This document shows positions 36,197 to 50,096 of a stretch of DNA of 64,000 nucleotides, piece after piece. Under the pieces are notes generated by a model that worked only from the letters and a program-made list of their open reading frames with translations, was not told the DNA's origin and ran no database searches. The DNA is from Campylorhamphus procurvoides. Taxonomy: Eukaryota; Chordata; Aves; Passeriformes; Dendrocolaptidae. How positions within the stretch are numbered: the stretch's first letter is position 1; the number at the start of each line of letters is the position of its first letter. A program made the translations under genes and the position numbers. The stretch covers positions 610,385-674,384 of the forward strand of contig WBMV01009196.1 in NCBI GenBank assembly GCA_013396655.1, written 5' to 3'.

Positions 36197-39100
36197 ATCT
36201 GTGTTTTAAGAAAGAGTAGCACTTTAAGATATGGCTAAAGGCTAATTTATTCAACAAGTTTGGGAGTTTTAAACTAGAGATCTTTTCAAAACTCTCAGGT
36301 AATTTTCATCTAGCCTCACTCACCTATGACCCAAGAAGACCAAAAGCCTTCACAAAAGTCATGAAACACCTAAAAAAATGGGCTCCCTTTGAGCTTTAGA
36401 GGTGGTGAGAGTTTCAAGGGAGACCTGTAATTTCCTCAGCACCCCATAACTAATATTCCTATGGGGAGTTAAGTCAGACCTCCCAAACAAGATGGACAGT
36501 TGCCATCTAGATGGTGATGGGTGTCTTCAGTGCAAGGGATGCCTCAATTTAATTGTTATATCTCATTTTTGACTTGATTTCCATAGCTGTTGCTACTGAT
36601 AGAGATCGCTCCAGGTCTCATATTTGCAAGTACTATTTGAAGCATGAAATGTTAAACCAGGAAGAAGGAAACCTGTGGGAAGGACTATGAGAAGCACTTC
36701 AATATTCACTGCCACAGAGGGGACATTTAGAATGAACAGAAAATTTACAAATATTTACATCCAGATAATTTTCTGTATTAGTGCCAAATACAGAAAAATG
36801 CCACAGGTAAGTCATTATCTGTAAAATAAATTTCTCTATAATGTTTCTTCATTTATGAAAAGATTTCAGTCATGCCAGTTATACTTCCTCTTCTCAGCCT
36901 CAGAATACGGAAATGTTGAGATCTGCTCAAAGATGTTTATCTCTCACTAAAGGTGATGAAGAATGAACTTTGTCTTCTATGATTGAATACCACTTTTCTT
37001 TCTTTCACAATTCAACCAGAAGTTTTTCTGATACAATCTTGTACTGGAAAATCGGGCCTGAACATGCTCGAAGGTAATAGAAAAATGGGTCTTATAATGA
37101 TTAAATTAAAACAATTTCTTAACATGAATGTAAATTTTGAATAAAAGCACAAACAGCCTTAACAGTTGCAGCATTTTTTTGTGGAAAACAAAAAAAATGA
37201 AATATGCATGTAGAAAGTTAGAAATATAAAAAGCAAGTATATGCATATATTGTTTTCTACAGTGATTGTATAGTGTAATTCTCTAAGGCATGTATGTATG
37301 CCATATTAGAGCATCACATTCTTTTTAAAAATTCACATTATTTTGTGCAATGTTTTTAAATATGTAGTTTATTCAGTCTTACTCAAACTTAATAAACTAC
37401 AGCAATTAACATAACCATTTTCTTTGTGTAAAAAAGATTTGGACAGATGAAAACCAATATTAACAGACATCTGTTTTAAAGCTAAGCTTCAATTATGTGT
37501 TAATTTCCATTGCAAATGTAGAGATGCGTTGAAATGTATTAAAGGTGCTATGCAAAAAAACAAATGGAAGCTTATAAAATTCAGCTGTATGTCAAGTAAT
37601 GGAGGAAATGTGAACTTGGAAAACAATACATTATATAGTTTTCCCATAAACTGACCCTTTAAGTAAATGTTGTCTCTAATTTTTAGGTAATTATCTCTTA
37701 TTTCTGTTCTCTCCTTAACCATTTTCCAATAACCCACCTCCATGTTTTTTTATCTTGCCACCCTATTACCAGGCCATGTTATTATAGCTGCCACATTAAC
37801 CAGTCTCCGTCTCTTCTTATCCATCATTTGTTCACTGGAATCTGCCAAGTAGTGTTTTTCTGATTCAAGCCGATGGCAGAAATCATCAAGAGGCAATAAC
37901 TATTGCCTTACAGTCACGTGAAAGGGTCAAGTCAAACTGAGTGCAGAGGCTGTATTTTTTTATTATTTTGCTTATAGTCCAAACTTTTAGCATAAAAGAG
38001 TCACATAAAGCTTTGGAAATGCTGGTTGGCCTGACCTATACTCAGAGTTAACAACTACATGACAACTTTATACTGCCAATATTTGTTCATCACTTAAACA
38101 GGAAGAACCACCCTCTTCATAGTGGTTCAAAATTCAATGTCTGGGATTAGGTTTTATCTCTTTAATACATTTTAATCTACACTTCAGTTGAATCTTCCTG
38201 CCTTCCTGTTTTGAAATATGGAGGCTACACTGCAGCATGAAGTCTGGAAAGCTTCATTTGATTCTGTCTTCTCCAAAAGTCATCATTTGAAAGCTGTGCA
38301 CTATTGAATTACTTGATTGAATTTTTTCAGGAACATTTGCAACTGCTAAGGAAAAAAATTTAAAGCACTCTCTGTGAATTCTATCAAGTGAGTTTGAAGA
38401 AATGACAAGGGTTTTTCAGTGCAGAAAACTCTCACAGTTCAGCAATCTAGGACATCTAGGACATCTATCTCATTATTCTTAAAATGCTTATTCTTTGCTC
38501 ATACCCCCAAACCACTGGTTTTAACTTGACAAATAAAAAGGAAAACTCTTCTCATCCCTGGGACATGTACACCTATTTATGTTAGTTAATGAAAACAAAG
38601 TCTTGTCTGGTACTTTCCACTTAAAACTGAATAAGAATCATCTCAAAGTTGCAGAGGAATTGAAAAAGCTTTGCTAATGATATGTACATATTTTTGAATA
38701 GTTGATCACAAGTTAGTTCAGTGGATCCTGGGAACTGCTAATTATAATAGGCAGAAATGTTTATCTGTGCCTGTTCACGAGCAAAGGCTTCCGGACATAA
38801 TCCTACCATACCCCAGCAGAAAACCATTCAATAGTGTAGATCATGTGTATTGGCTATGGAGAGCTATAGGGAGAAACATCCTCATTCATTTCCACATAGA
38901 TTAATTTACGAGCTTGGGGTTTCTTTGTGCAAAGAACATCACTGGGTGTTATCTGGTTAGTTTCCACCATACCATATCATATTTGGTTTGAAGACCAAGC
39001 CTTTTTTAATTCCTGGGTAAGAATTTCAATGTGCTCCCAGGCAGCAGGTCTACTGTAGGTAGAGCTGTGGGCTCACTCAGGCTGTCTGCACATTTTGAAC

Positions 39101-41215
39101 ACAGACTTCAAATGATGTTCATTCATGTGTTTGGCTGTTATTCTTAAATAATAGAGCATTAATTCCAACTGTGACTTGTTAATAACTTACAGGCCCAGAT
39201 TTATGGTGGCCTAAGAAGGTAAAATCATGAGTACATAAAAAACATTAATAAGACATGCTAATTCATAGGTACCAATACAGAATATCCTGTAGACCCACTG
39301 ACCCTGCGTCTGGTATCAGTACATGGAATAAGTTCAAAAAAGTGTCTCTGACTTATTAAATAAACACAATCACTGGAAGGAGCTAATGCTCTGCACCAAT
39401 GAAACAAATGTGGTACGTCTCAATGAGGTTAATTTTCTTAGTCCATGAAGTGTTGCTTACATAATTATTTCCTATATCTGCACGTGCACCTCTAGTCAGG
39501 CCGAAAATTTGACAGACTCAGAACATATCACACATAGTATGCATTTGCAAATCCTCATGCAACACGTTATGTTTAGAGTACACACAGACTTCTTTGGGGA
39601 AATCTGAGGTAGAAATATGGGAGCATTTGTTCATCTGTCATGTTGAGTTAGAGCCTTGATTTTCAAAATGGCAGCTAATGATGGTCAAAATCTTCTGTGA
39701 ACCCTAGATAAATGTACAAGATGTGATCTCCCCTGTCAGCACGGAATTATCTGCTTCTGAAAAGACAACCTGTGTTTGCATGTCCTGGCCTCATAAATAA
39801 ATGAAGAATTACTTCAACTTAATGATATTGTTCACAGTTTACAAGGAATGTTTTTATCTGATGGGCAAGACTACTTTTTCCTTCAGCTCCAAGTTCCTTC
39901 AGCCTAAATCTACTTTATTTGACTTAATTAGAGTAATTCGGAAAAACTTGGAAAGGAACAAGAACTGAGAAAAGAGAATCTGGTAATCACACAAAATGAA
40001 TGAACATCTTTTTAAAACAGTATATGGTATTTTACAAAAGGATAAAAGTAAATTGAATATTTCTTAACAGAAATAAACTAAACAGATGTTCATCCAATCA
40101 TTGGAGTCACCTACCATGGGCTACAAGGCCTGGTGATATTATAGGGCTGGTATCCTTCTTCATATGCAATTGACTTTTTCAGCAACATACAGAACAAAGA
40201 GGCATCAAACTTGTAGAAACAGATCCTGATGCACTCTGACAAAATTAAATAAACATTAAACATCCCTGACAGATGTTTGTTTAACCTGTTTTTCAACACT
40301 TCTAGAAAGGAAACTCCATAATATTCTGAAGACATTTCAATACCCTTACAGGTGCAACCTTAGCTATATTTTTCTGACTGAGATACCCCTTTTCTTCTCT
40401 CAGAAGAAAAAAAAAAAGAAATTCATCTACTACCCAATTCATTATTACTTTTTAAATGGTATAAAATTGTTACCACATCTCCCATTTTTTATTTAGTCTT
40501 CTTAGATATTAAAAGGATCTAATGCCTTCAATTATTCCCTGTAAATGATGTTTCCCAAAGCTCTTTTCATTCTCACTGCTACTCTATAGATCCTCCCCAA
40601 TCTGCACTGGTAGCAATTCCAGGAAGCAGCACTCCAGTGCAACTTCCCAAGCACAGCATTGACATATGAATTCCTTCACCTTTCTTAATAGAATTCTAGC
40701 AACACATGACAAAAAAACTTTGCTTAACTTCATCAGCATTGTACTACTAACTACTATTTGTTCTCCAACCCACTGTTGATTTTTGATTGTTCCTCCCATT
40801 TTTCAAGATCATTTTTAATCATGATCCTGTCTTATGAAATGCTTGCAAAATCTGCACTTTCTGCTTGCTTGGTCAGTTAGTTGGAATGTTCATTTATTTA
40901 TTGCCTCATCTGCTAAGTAGTTATAAATACATTTAGTACAGTTTGTTCTGGCGTCCTGTTGGCTATCAAAGCAAGACTGACTGATTTCATGTTCCCAGAG
41001 TTCTCCTTTTTCTTTTCAGAACAGTGAATTTTCTCACAACAACAGTACAAGAACACCCCACACTTGATTCTAGCATGAGTTTTAACTATCAGAATGGTCT
41101 ATAAACAGAAGAGAGCTGTTTTGTTGGGGTTTTTTTCACACAGGTATTCATATCTTAAAACAAGCAATGTCTACCCCAATTTGAAGGGAATATGGTCCTG
41201 TTGCTGTTATTTCAG
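36197..41215. other. Unique non-coding DNA, no gene seen
   Basis: This is AT-rich unique DNA with almost no open frames over 80 codons, the most gene-free part of the window. A 9-bp unit CTAGGACAT is repeated twice in tandem at 38447-38464. No transposon was recognised. Confidence 0.55.
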
Positions 41216-41325
41216 ATATACCACCTGTTTTGAGCATGACAAGATCCTGAGGTCAGAAGACATTTGGTTTCTAAATGACTGCATCTATGCAGGAGAGGAA
41301 TTAGAGGATATGCAGGAGCTGGCAG
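41216..41325 (+). CDS. Candidate small internal exon, plus strand, unrecognised
   Basis: A strong acceptor context ('ctgttgctgttatttcag') is followed by 110 bases, open in one frame, ending at GGCAG|GTACAT. The exon would begin with the last base of a codon, read 36 codons and end with one base. The peptide starts YTTCFEHDKILRSEDIWFLN and ends in an acidic helix-like stretch with EELEDMQEL. I do not recognise it. Both splice contexts are good, but the exon is short and a chance pairing is likely in 64 kb. No matching neighbour exon was found on this strand. Confidence 0.17.
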
Positions 41326-43570
41326 GTACATACAGAGATCAGAAAAATATGTCATTTTTCCTAAAGTGCAATGGGTAAGCTAGCTATGTACAATGTCTCA
41401 AAATGTCAGCATGCAAGCAATGAGATACAAAAAATTACTTAAATTAAAAAAAAAAAGCCAAAAATTCAAGTCTGAGGTCTAAAAAAAATAAGATTTTAAT
41501 AGTGGGAATAACAGTAGCTTGAGTATACATTGGAATTAACTTACTTATATTGTTGAACCAGTTGTTACCTTTGTGAATATTTATTGACACTGAAAGCAGC
41601 ATAAATGCAGAAAACATATCTTGGGAGGAGATGTTTAGTTTTATTAACTCAGTTAATTGATTGAGGCAATATGTTCTACAGAGTAAAATTTCAGTGAACA
41701 TTTTGGAGATTCTTATTTAAAATATTAGTGTGAAAAATTAAGATTGGAGAGCACAAACTCTTTACTGATAAGTGTATGGCGTCAGTATGGTCTGTAAAAT
41801 CACTAAAACCACTCTCACACTGCCCCCATAATTTATACACAATGCAGATAATTGGATTTTTAACAAAATTCAATTGGCACTTTTATTTGTTTTAAAGGCA
41901 TGTTAATTCTGATCAGTTGATAAAAGGCTTTGTTTATTTTTTTGTTCTGTAACACCAAGCCATCCATTCTTTTCTCACTTATAGAGGATAATGATTTCAA
42001 GCTTTCAAAACACTCCAGGATTCCTACATAACATTACCATGAATTACTGTACAAATTAAAAAGCATAACAAAAAAGTGAACTTAGAGGTGATCAGATGGC
42101 CATACGCATACGATGATGAGAAAGACAAACGTACTGGGCTTTCCATAAAACTTCGGCACTCTGATACATACAATATCCAATCTTAATAAGAGTAATAACC
42201 CAATCATGAAATGCACAATATTGATAGCTTAGTAAAAGTTAGCTTGGGCCTCTGTAGTAGTCCAGCTCCTTGTAGGGAAATGCAAGCAAATAGTCATAGT
42301 TTAAAAAAGGATACACAATTGAAATTACCAAACATGAAGTCTTAAGCCAATTCTTAATTTTCTGCATATAAAATGGAGTATTTTTCATAACCCTAGTTTA
42401 AATGATTGTACTGAGTAAAATTAATTCCACCTGAAAAATGTCCATTAAGCAACGAGACTGCAAAGGACCTGTGGAAATTAAATCTTTTTTAAGAGCCACA
42501 GTTAGGGTACAGTATATTTTCACCACAACTGAGAATGTATTACAGTCAAGATCTCGAATCCATTTGTTCTATGTAAAGAAAGTCCTAAGACATTTCTCTT
42601 ACTCTAATGGTAAAAATAAAAGTTTTGTTACCTAATTATTGAACATTGTTACACTTGAGAATCTGAAGTGCTCATGATTGCCATACCTAAATGTTGAAAT
42701 ACCATATATCCATGTTGGTCTGAGGGAAAAAACACACAGTAAACAGAGAGAAAATCAATATATTTTGAGTCTCTTACTATCCTCCTTCAACATAACTCAC
42801 TGTTCCTCCAGCATGACATGATCTTTTGTATCTTCTCCTTATTTTTAGGCAACTCTATCCACACTTATGGTGGTGAAAAGTGCTAGTAGTCCTTCATTAT
42901 AAATTTAAAAAACAAAATTTCTCCCTTAATGGAAGATATCCTTCGAATCTAAAATAAACCCTGAGGTAGATAGGTAGTCCAGCAAAACAAAAGATCAAAC
43001 AAGCTAGGTAGATGGATCATGAGCAGCTAGTAATCTCCAACTGCAGCCTGACAGTCACAAAAGTAACAAGAGAAGTGCTAAGGGAATGCTCACATAACAC
43101 AAAAGGTTGATAAACATAGTCCATGATTTAAAAAATTGGGGTTTTTTTCACTTTTCAACAGATTTTATCTGCATGTTGGAATACATTTGTAGAGCGGAAT
43201 CAATTTGTGGATTTTTTTACTGTATACTTGAAAATTTTTATCAATACACATACCTTTTTTTTAAGAACAGAAGACCACTCTTTTTTTGCTGCTTTGACTC
43301 CTTGCTGTTGTACCCAGTCCTGTCTTGAGTTAGAAGCAGAGGTTAGTAGTGCCATCTTATATATTATAATCTTGCAGTTAGATAGAAAACTTTTTCTGAA
43401 TTGCTTAGAGAAGAATAACATTTTTGTTAGATCTTACCTGACTGAGATTAGGCATGCAATTGAAAGATTCTATATAACAGGAAGAACTGACCACAAATAA
43501 GAAATAGAGGTCAGATTTCCTCACCTTTTAATATTGTCCCCAGTTCTTAATGTAAGAAAGAGCATTATTA
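41326..43570. other. Unique non-coding DNA, no gene seen
   Basis: This is AT-rich unique sequence with a short A run at about 41447-41456. Overlapping frames of up to 97 codons at 43107-43500 lack recognisable domains. Confidence 0.55.
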
Positions 43571-43621
43571 GGTTTTTGGTGGGTTTTTTTTGGGGGGGGT
43601 GTTTTGGTTTTGGGTTTTTTT
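43571..43621 (+). repeat. G/T-rich tract with G-quadruplex potential
   Basis: Runs of G (including GGG, a run of eight G, and a final GGG) are separated by T runs over about 50 bases. Four G-tracts of three or more within this span satisfy the usual pattern for a possible G-quadruplex on the plus strand. It is the most extreme of the G/T-rich tracts here. Confidence 0.8.
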
Positions 43622-45271
43622 GCTGTAGTGAGAACAAGCAAAAATGTCTATCTGAAAATAGGTGTAGAGACTCAATAGAGCATCAAGCATTCAAACTGAC
43701 ATTCAAACTGCAAACTCACCTTTTGTCATTTCTCTTTGAATTCTTACTTCTTACGTACAGTATTATAGAAATTTTGTCATCTTATTATTTTAAAGAAAGA
43801 TTAAAGTGTTGAACACCAGACTAAGAAGGTAAACAAGAACAGTGGAGAATACTGTGTGAAAAAGCAGGTGGTTGCTGAAATTCTTGTGCAACATCACAAA
43901 TACCATACAGACTCCACAGGTTACTGATAAGACATCTTGTAACAAAATAGATGCATAAAACTAGTTAAAACCTAGTGGGGTTTTTCAACAGTATAGCTAC
44001 ATTATTTAAGGCATAGGGACCACTCATTTTATCCTGGATCTTCTGAGACATTTGCCTAGTGCTTAATTACATGTGTCTTGGTGTCCATTCATAAAAAATA
44101 TTAAGGAAAGTTTTTCTGAAAGACAAAAAAAGCAAGAGAGCAAAAGTGAGTTAGTGTGAGAGTAACACCATGCCCAGACACCACACAGCTCAAGGTAAAC
44201 CAAGCAAGTGCTTTTTCTTAATGACTGACTCCAGTGTCTCCTTGGAATAGGCAACCACTTACGTATTGCCAGCCTGGGATAAGAACAACAACAAAGCTGT
44301 CATCACATATCCCGACTAGATATCCTTTCAGCTGCAAAAAAGGTGTTAGACCCTCATAGGACCACTTTCTTTTCCTCTCTTGATTCATTGCCTTGCCTCA
44401 CAAGGCATCATTTCTACTCACTATATCACCTGTATTACGTGGACAGAGAGACTTCAGCTTGCTGGCCTCACATGCTCCCTTTGAATAATGTGGGTATATC
44501 AGACTTCAAAATGCAGTCCTAAAAATCCATAACTTTTTTACAGTTGAATTCTTTCTGTGTATAGCTTATTGAGATCACAGGTGTTGGAAATTGAGTTTGC
44601 TTAGAGAGGAAGGAAGTGAGACTATAATGCATTTTTCATAACAGATGATGACATGGAATGCAGTCATGCAGAATTCACTCACCTTCTTCTTAGAGACTTC
44701 ATTTCAAAACACCGTTAAGTAAAGCTGATTGTTTTGCCCAAACACTAACTTCATTATTTAGAAGTAATCTGCAAGGGAAATGCATGCTTTCTTTAATTCA
44801 CTAAATGATTCGCCTTGTCGAAGTGTCAGATAAGACAAAGAACCTTTAAATCTCAGAAGAGCTTGCTCATGAAATGAAAGACAAGCAACTTTTTGTTTTA
44901 CTGATTTATTTGATTAAAAATGCTTGAGTCACTAGTTACTTCTCTCTGCTATAATCTTCAATATAAAGCTAAAATTAAGCATTTGATTTTAATTTCACTG
45001 AATATTACAGTATCAGCCACACTTGGTCAGATGTAATGAAAAATTAAAGTGAACAGCCAGCATGCATCCAGCTGGACAAAATGGTTCCATAAAATGATAG
45101 ATCTGAACCTAACTCCCAGAGGCTTGCAGCAGTGCCATGTGGAATTTGGGAGGAGCTCAACTTCCATATGAAGACTAACAGGCAAATCCTAGCTGAATGT
45201 CACCTTCTATCTGTAAGTCAGCCAGAAAATCTCAGCCAAAGAATTAACTGTGAAAATTCTTTCCTACTTAC
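43622..45271. other. Unique non-coding DNA, no gene seen
   Basis: A 12-bp near-tandem duplication ('cattcaaactga' then 'cattcaaactgc') occurs at about 43688-43711. Otherwise no repeat family, RNA gene or coding frame was recognised. Confidence 0.55.
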
Positions 45272-45571
45272 TGTAGCAGAAAACATCGCCCAATAATGCT
45301 CTTTTCCCACCCAGCAAAAAGTTTAGGTTTTTATATTCCCTGCCCTTTTCATAGGCTCCCATTATCTTACAATTACTGAAATCATTAGAAATAAAGCATC
45401 CATATTTTACATATTCCAGGCTAATTTGACTGGCTTGCATGATGTCAAATCCATCTTTATCCTTTGTAGACCATGTATCAATGCTGCCTAACAGTAACTC
45501 CTCTCTTAAGTGTTCTATCGTATGTGTGCACACGTTTTCCCATTCCAGAAAACGTATAAATTCACCACAGT
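45272..45571 (-). CDS. Candidate 300-base internal exon, minus strand, unrecognised
   Basis: On the minus strand a pyrimidine-rich acceptor ('tctgcctatgcttactacag') leads into 300 open bases that end at a consensus donor, A|GTAAGT. Phase is 1-1, with two bases completing a codon at the start and one left over at the end. The peptide begins CGEFIRFLEWENVCTHTIEH and contains cysteines spread through its length, a central DKDGFDI motif and a basic C-terminal part. Spread cysteines and phase 1-1 would suit an extracellular module, but I recognise no domain. A 100-codon opening is within chance expectation for this amount of AT-rich DNA. No neighbouring exon confirms it. Confidence 0.22.
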
Positions 45572-48500
45572 CTGTAGTAAGCATAGGCAGAATAGAACCC
45601 AAAAGGACTAATGCTCATTTTCTGTGGCCTCAGAAGAAATGAGACAAATGAACTTTTGCTGCCCTTTCTACCCTTGCCGCAAGTATTTTGTTTCAGCGAC
45701 CTTGATTACCTTTAGTGTAGACCATTTCTGTAGATGAAGATGGTGGCTTAGTGTTGTTAGTTTGTAGGTATTTCATATCACAGCTCACTGGTTGGTGCCA
45801 TTGTATATGAGCTGCTAATCTCTCACCTTCATCTTAAATTCAGCCAGGCTTTCATAAGCTGGCATGTCACAATGCAGATGCAGACACAAAATAATGGTTT
45901 TCTGGTAAGAGCTGGTGATGGAAAAATCCAGGTCACTGCAATAATCCTTTCAAGTACTGTGTAGGATTCTCAGCTCCTGCTGCTGGGGCCTACTCTGCTA
46001 AAGATTTCCTTTAACACAGATATAAGCAAAAATAATTCAGTAAGAACAAATTTAATCAACTGCACACACAAAACGAGCAAACAGCGTCAGGGCAGCAGTC
46101 AGCATAATAAAGGCTGGGAGTCAGAAATATAAAGTTTGTCCCAATTTATGCAAAATTAGAAAGTTCTCTGAAATACCTCATCCAGTTTGGAGTATCACAC
46201 TTCAAGAAGGATGTATATGAGTGAAAGATACTCTATTGAGAAAATGAAGGGTCCAAGGTATAGGAAGCAAACAATGATGCACAAATGAAAAGAGGAGAGC
46301 TTTTCCGAAGATGACTCGAATACCCTGGTATCAAAGATTACAAAGCCAGGTGCAAATTAGAAGTGAATAAAGCATTTCCTGTGTCCACCAAGACCAAGTT
46401 TTAATTTTGGAAATTAAAAAAACACTCAATTTCTAAGAGTAGGCAAATACTCACATAGATTGACATTTTTAAAAACAAATTGGAAAGACATCTGTCAGGA
46501 AAGACTTACATTTATCTGACCTTACCTTGCAATAGGGAATGGAATGGATGGTGTGTCATCGCCTCACACAGCTTATTTTCCAGTCTAATATCTTAGTTCA
46601 GCATCTTGAAAATATAGGATCAGACTCTGCAAGAAAACAGAGAAAAGGAGGAGGGCAGAAACATTCTAGATCCCCATGATCCCCATGAGTACAAGAAAGA
46701 CTCATGAAAAAGAAAAAAAAAATATGACATCCTCAGTAGCATCAGGTGCACTGGGACACTGGACACTCAGAGACAGTGTCTGGAGGCAACAGCCTCTCCC
46801 AGGGGACCTGGGGAGATCTCTGCGTGGTGCAGCTTGAATTTTGGAGCAGAGTATCGTATATATACTGCTGTTAAACAGATTTCACAGGAGAGTGGGCTGA
46901 GTTTCACACCTGCTTCAGACACAATGGGCTCAGAGGCAACTCTCAGGTATTTCAGTGAGACTCTTTACATCATAGAGCCATATCCAAGGCACAGGAGTCT
47001 TAATTCACTGAAATCAACAAAAAACCCCCCAAACTTTCACTTCAGAGTAACTTGTACCATTTGCAATATCCACTAGATGTATGCATCCTGTACTTGCAGA
47101 AGATCAAATACAAGTGCAAATCTCACTTTATTTAATGCCAAATATACAGAAGACACTAACACTGACATATGATGATCTATTTTAATATATCCCATTACTG
47201 CATGCCTAAGAGTTTAAATATATTTTTCTCTAAGTGGTTAATTCTTGAGTCACCCGTTACTAATGATGTAAATTCCCCTAAAAATGTTCCTAAAAATACC
47301 CTTAAAATTACTGTTCCTCAGTCACATTATTATCAATGCAGACAAAACAGGATTCTCTTAGAAATATTTAACCCAAGCTTTTTCCCTTGAGGGTAAAAGG
47401 TTCTGCATATGTATAAGCGACAAATGTTTTCAGGCAAAGACAGTGCAGATGAAAATTAGGACAACATAAAGTAGCAAATAAATCTTTTAAATTATTTTTC
47501 CTATTTTTATTTCAACCAGTTAAAGTTAGACATAAGGTTACCATGTTGGGAAATGAACATTAAATGAACACTAAGTGCTGCATGCAAGAATTGCTTGGGA
47601 AAACTGGAAATCTAATAAAAAGAAAACTGTTTAATCATTAAATGTAAAAACTTCACATTTCACAAATAGCAAGTGGACAGATGGGTGGAAGGCTTGAATG
47701 AGCTGTTTGATGGCCTCCCACCATTCGTTCTGGTATGCCAACTGGTCATTATTCTGCAGAAAACTATGTAGGTCCAGGCTGTGTTTTGTCACATAAAATC
47801 TATACAATTACATGGATCATAAACAATCTGTAGGCATATCTACGTTGGATTTACAAAAGAAATGATGTAATGATAGCTCATTGTAATTTTGAAAATAACA
47901 AAAGTGTGATTGTGTATAGTAATGTGGTCACATCTGGTCAAACTGCCACATGTGCAAAATCAGAAGACTTTCCAGGCCAGCTGAAAAAACAATGCTGAAA
48001 TATATCAGTAGACTGCATTACTTTGACCCAAATGTTCTTGCAGTTATAGTTCCAGCTATAGCCCTTTTGTGTCACAATGATAAAATTCACAATCCTGATA
48101 CCAATCTATGTTTTCAATCAGTCAGTAATTTTTAGCTACATTTTCTTCTGACAGGAGAAAATTGGGTACACCAGTGGAGTTTAGCTATAGGTCAGCTACA
48201 GTTCACTCCTACAGCCCTATCTATGCAATCTACTGAATCATTATCATCATTTCATTTGCTGGTATTGTTTTCAACTCATCTGAAATCATATGGAGGTAGC
48301 GAAGAGCACCAACTACCAGTTCAGTTATGAACTGATCTACTCTGTCACTGAATTTAGGGGCTTCTGATGAAATAGGTGGGGATCCACCATGCACATTTTA
48401 AAGTGATAGTGGAGTTTTAAAGGTAAATTAGGTTGACATAGGGATGCATCTTTTTGACAATAACGAAGTATTTTTCTTATTACAAATAGGAATATTAAGC

Positions 48501-49996
48501 AATATATTTTTTTCTGCTTATTAAGGGCTCTTTCCATTTTAGTATTGGTGCTAGTTTTATTCTGAAATATTACACATAAACGAGATGACACCTAAGGCTG
48601 ACTGTTGACAGAGTCACCCTACAGCTTACCTCCACTTTGTTCTTTCAATGTACTCCCAAACACCTACTTAGATGTTCATTGACATGATATATACATAAGC
48701 TTAAAATCCTAACTACTAGCCTCACGTTAGTCTGAGAAGAGTAAAAACATTTTTCTGATGCTCAGAACTGTACAGGGAGGACTTTTTAAAAAATTGTTGT
48801 TATTTAATATGCCATATATATATAAAGCACTAATTCTGTTTACTAGTTAGCCATTGATAAACAATCAAGAATAAAAATTGCAAAACTTCACGTATTTAAA
48901 AGAAAAAATAAAATGTTGAAAAAAACATCTGAAATGTCCTCTAGAATAAAAAGCCACAATTAATTTCTGTGTCATCCAGGATCCCTGCCTTACTATTAAT
49001 TTTCTCTAAAATTACATTGCAAATAATATTTGGAAAAAAAATGTTTATGAGGAAACTCAATAGCAGTGGGACAATTGTGTAAATAAAACTGTCCTTAGGC
49101 AAAACTCTTCAATGGCCACCTTGACACCTCTTTGTGGAAAAGACATTCAATGAAGAAGTAAAGGGTTATGGGATTTAACACCCATATATTTGTGATCATA
49201 TTCACAGGCCTTTTTTAGCTAGGTAAAGAAGTGCACAGATAATAAAACCTCACATTTTCAAAAGCTAAACACGCGAACATGAGTGCTTCCATCCATGTCT
49301 ATATATCTAAACAAAAATGTGGAGTTGAAGTCAAGTTCACAGTGCAGAACAAACTATTTCAGGCTTAGTCCTTGAGATGCAAAAAGGCACAAATGGATTT
49401 AATTTTAATTTTGCAATTTTAGACAGGTAACATCTGAACTGTGCGGTTTTTCTGGTCTTCTCTAGTTCTGAAATACTGACATTTCTGTAAGCTATTTCAT
49501 ACAGATAGGTATCTAAGATTGGAGGACTGAGTCACAGACGTAAGGCACATGTTCTCTCTTTGAAATAGAGAAAAGGAATTATTAGTTTAGACTAGATATT
49601 TAAATATCAGAAAGAAAAAATTCCTGCCCAGAGAGACACAGTGCTTTTGAATTAATTATTAGATCTGTCTGCCTACACAAATCAAGACTTTACTGCCATT
49701 CTTTGCTACCATATTGCATTTCAGCTGCTTATCTGTTCACGTTGTCTGCTGCACACCAGCTTCTATTCTGGCACTGTAGTTGATGTCCAGGTTTTTAGTG
49801 TTCATGACAAAATCACATTCCATTAGCACTGTCCACATGGATATCTGTCATACTATATTGCATCTTGTATACAGAATTTCATATAGGGTTTGATGTGAAA
49901 AACATGTCCCCAGAGATTTGCTGAAGAGCTGAGAGAAAAATGGATGTCTGTAAATTTTTTAAAAAGGTTAGTCAGCTAGTGTGGTTCTGACTCTGC
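45572..49996. other. Unique non-coding DNA, no gene seen
   Basis: This is AT-rich unique sequence. A 9-bp unit GATCCCCAT is duplicated in tandem at 46669-46686, and a C/A-rich patch lies at 47015-47033. No transposon, RNA gene or credible coding frame was recognised. Confidence 0.55.
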
Positions 49997-50096
49997 AAAA
50001 AAACCAAAAACCAAAACAAACCAAAACAAACAAAAAAAAAAACAAAAAAGAAAACAGACAAAAGTAAAGAAATAATTAAAAAAAAAAAAAGAAACC
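49997..50096 (-). repeat. A-rich tract with AAAACC-type units
   Basis: About 100 bases consist of A runs punctuated by CC, C or G, beginning with repeated 'aaaaaccaaaac' units and ending in a run of fourteen A. Read on the minus strand it is a T-rich, GGTTTT-flavoured tract like those at 21912 and 43571. No retrotransposon body was recognised beside it. Confidence 0.85.
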
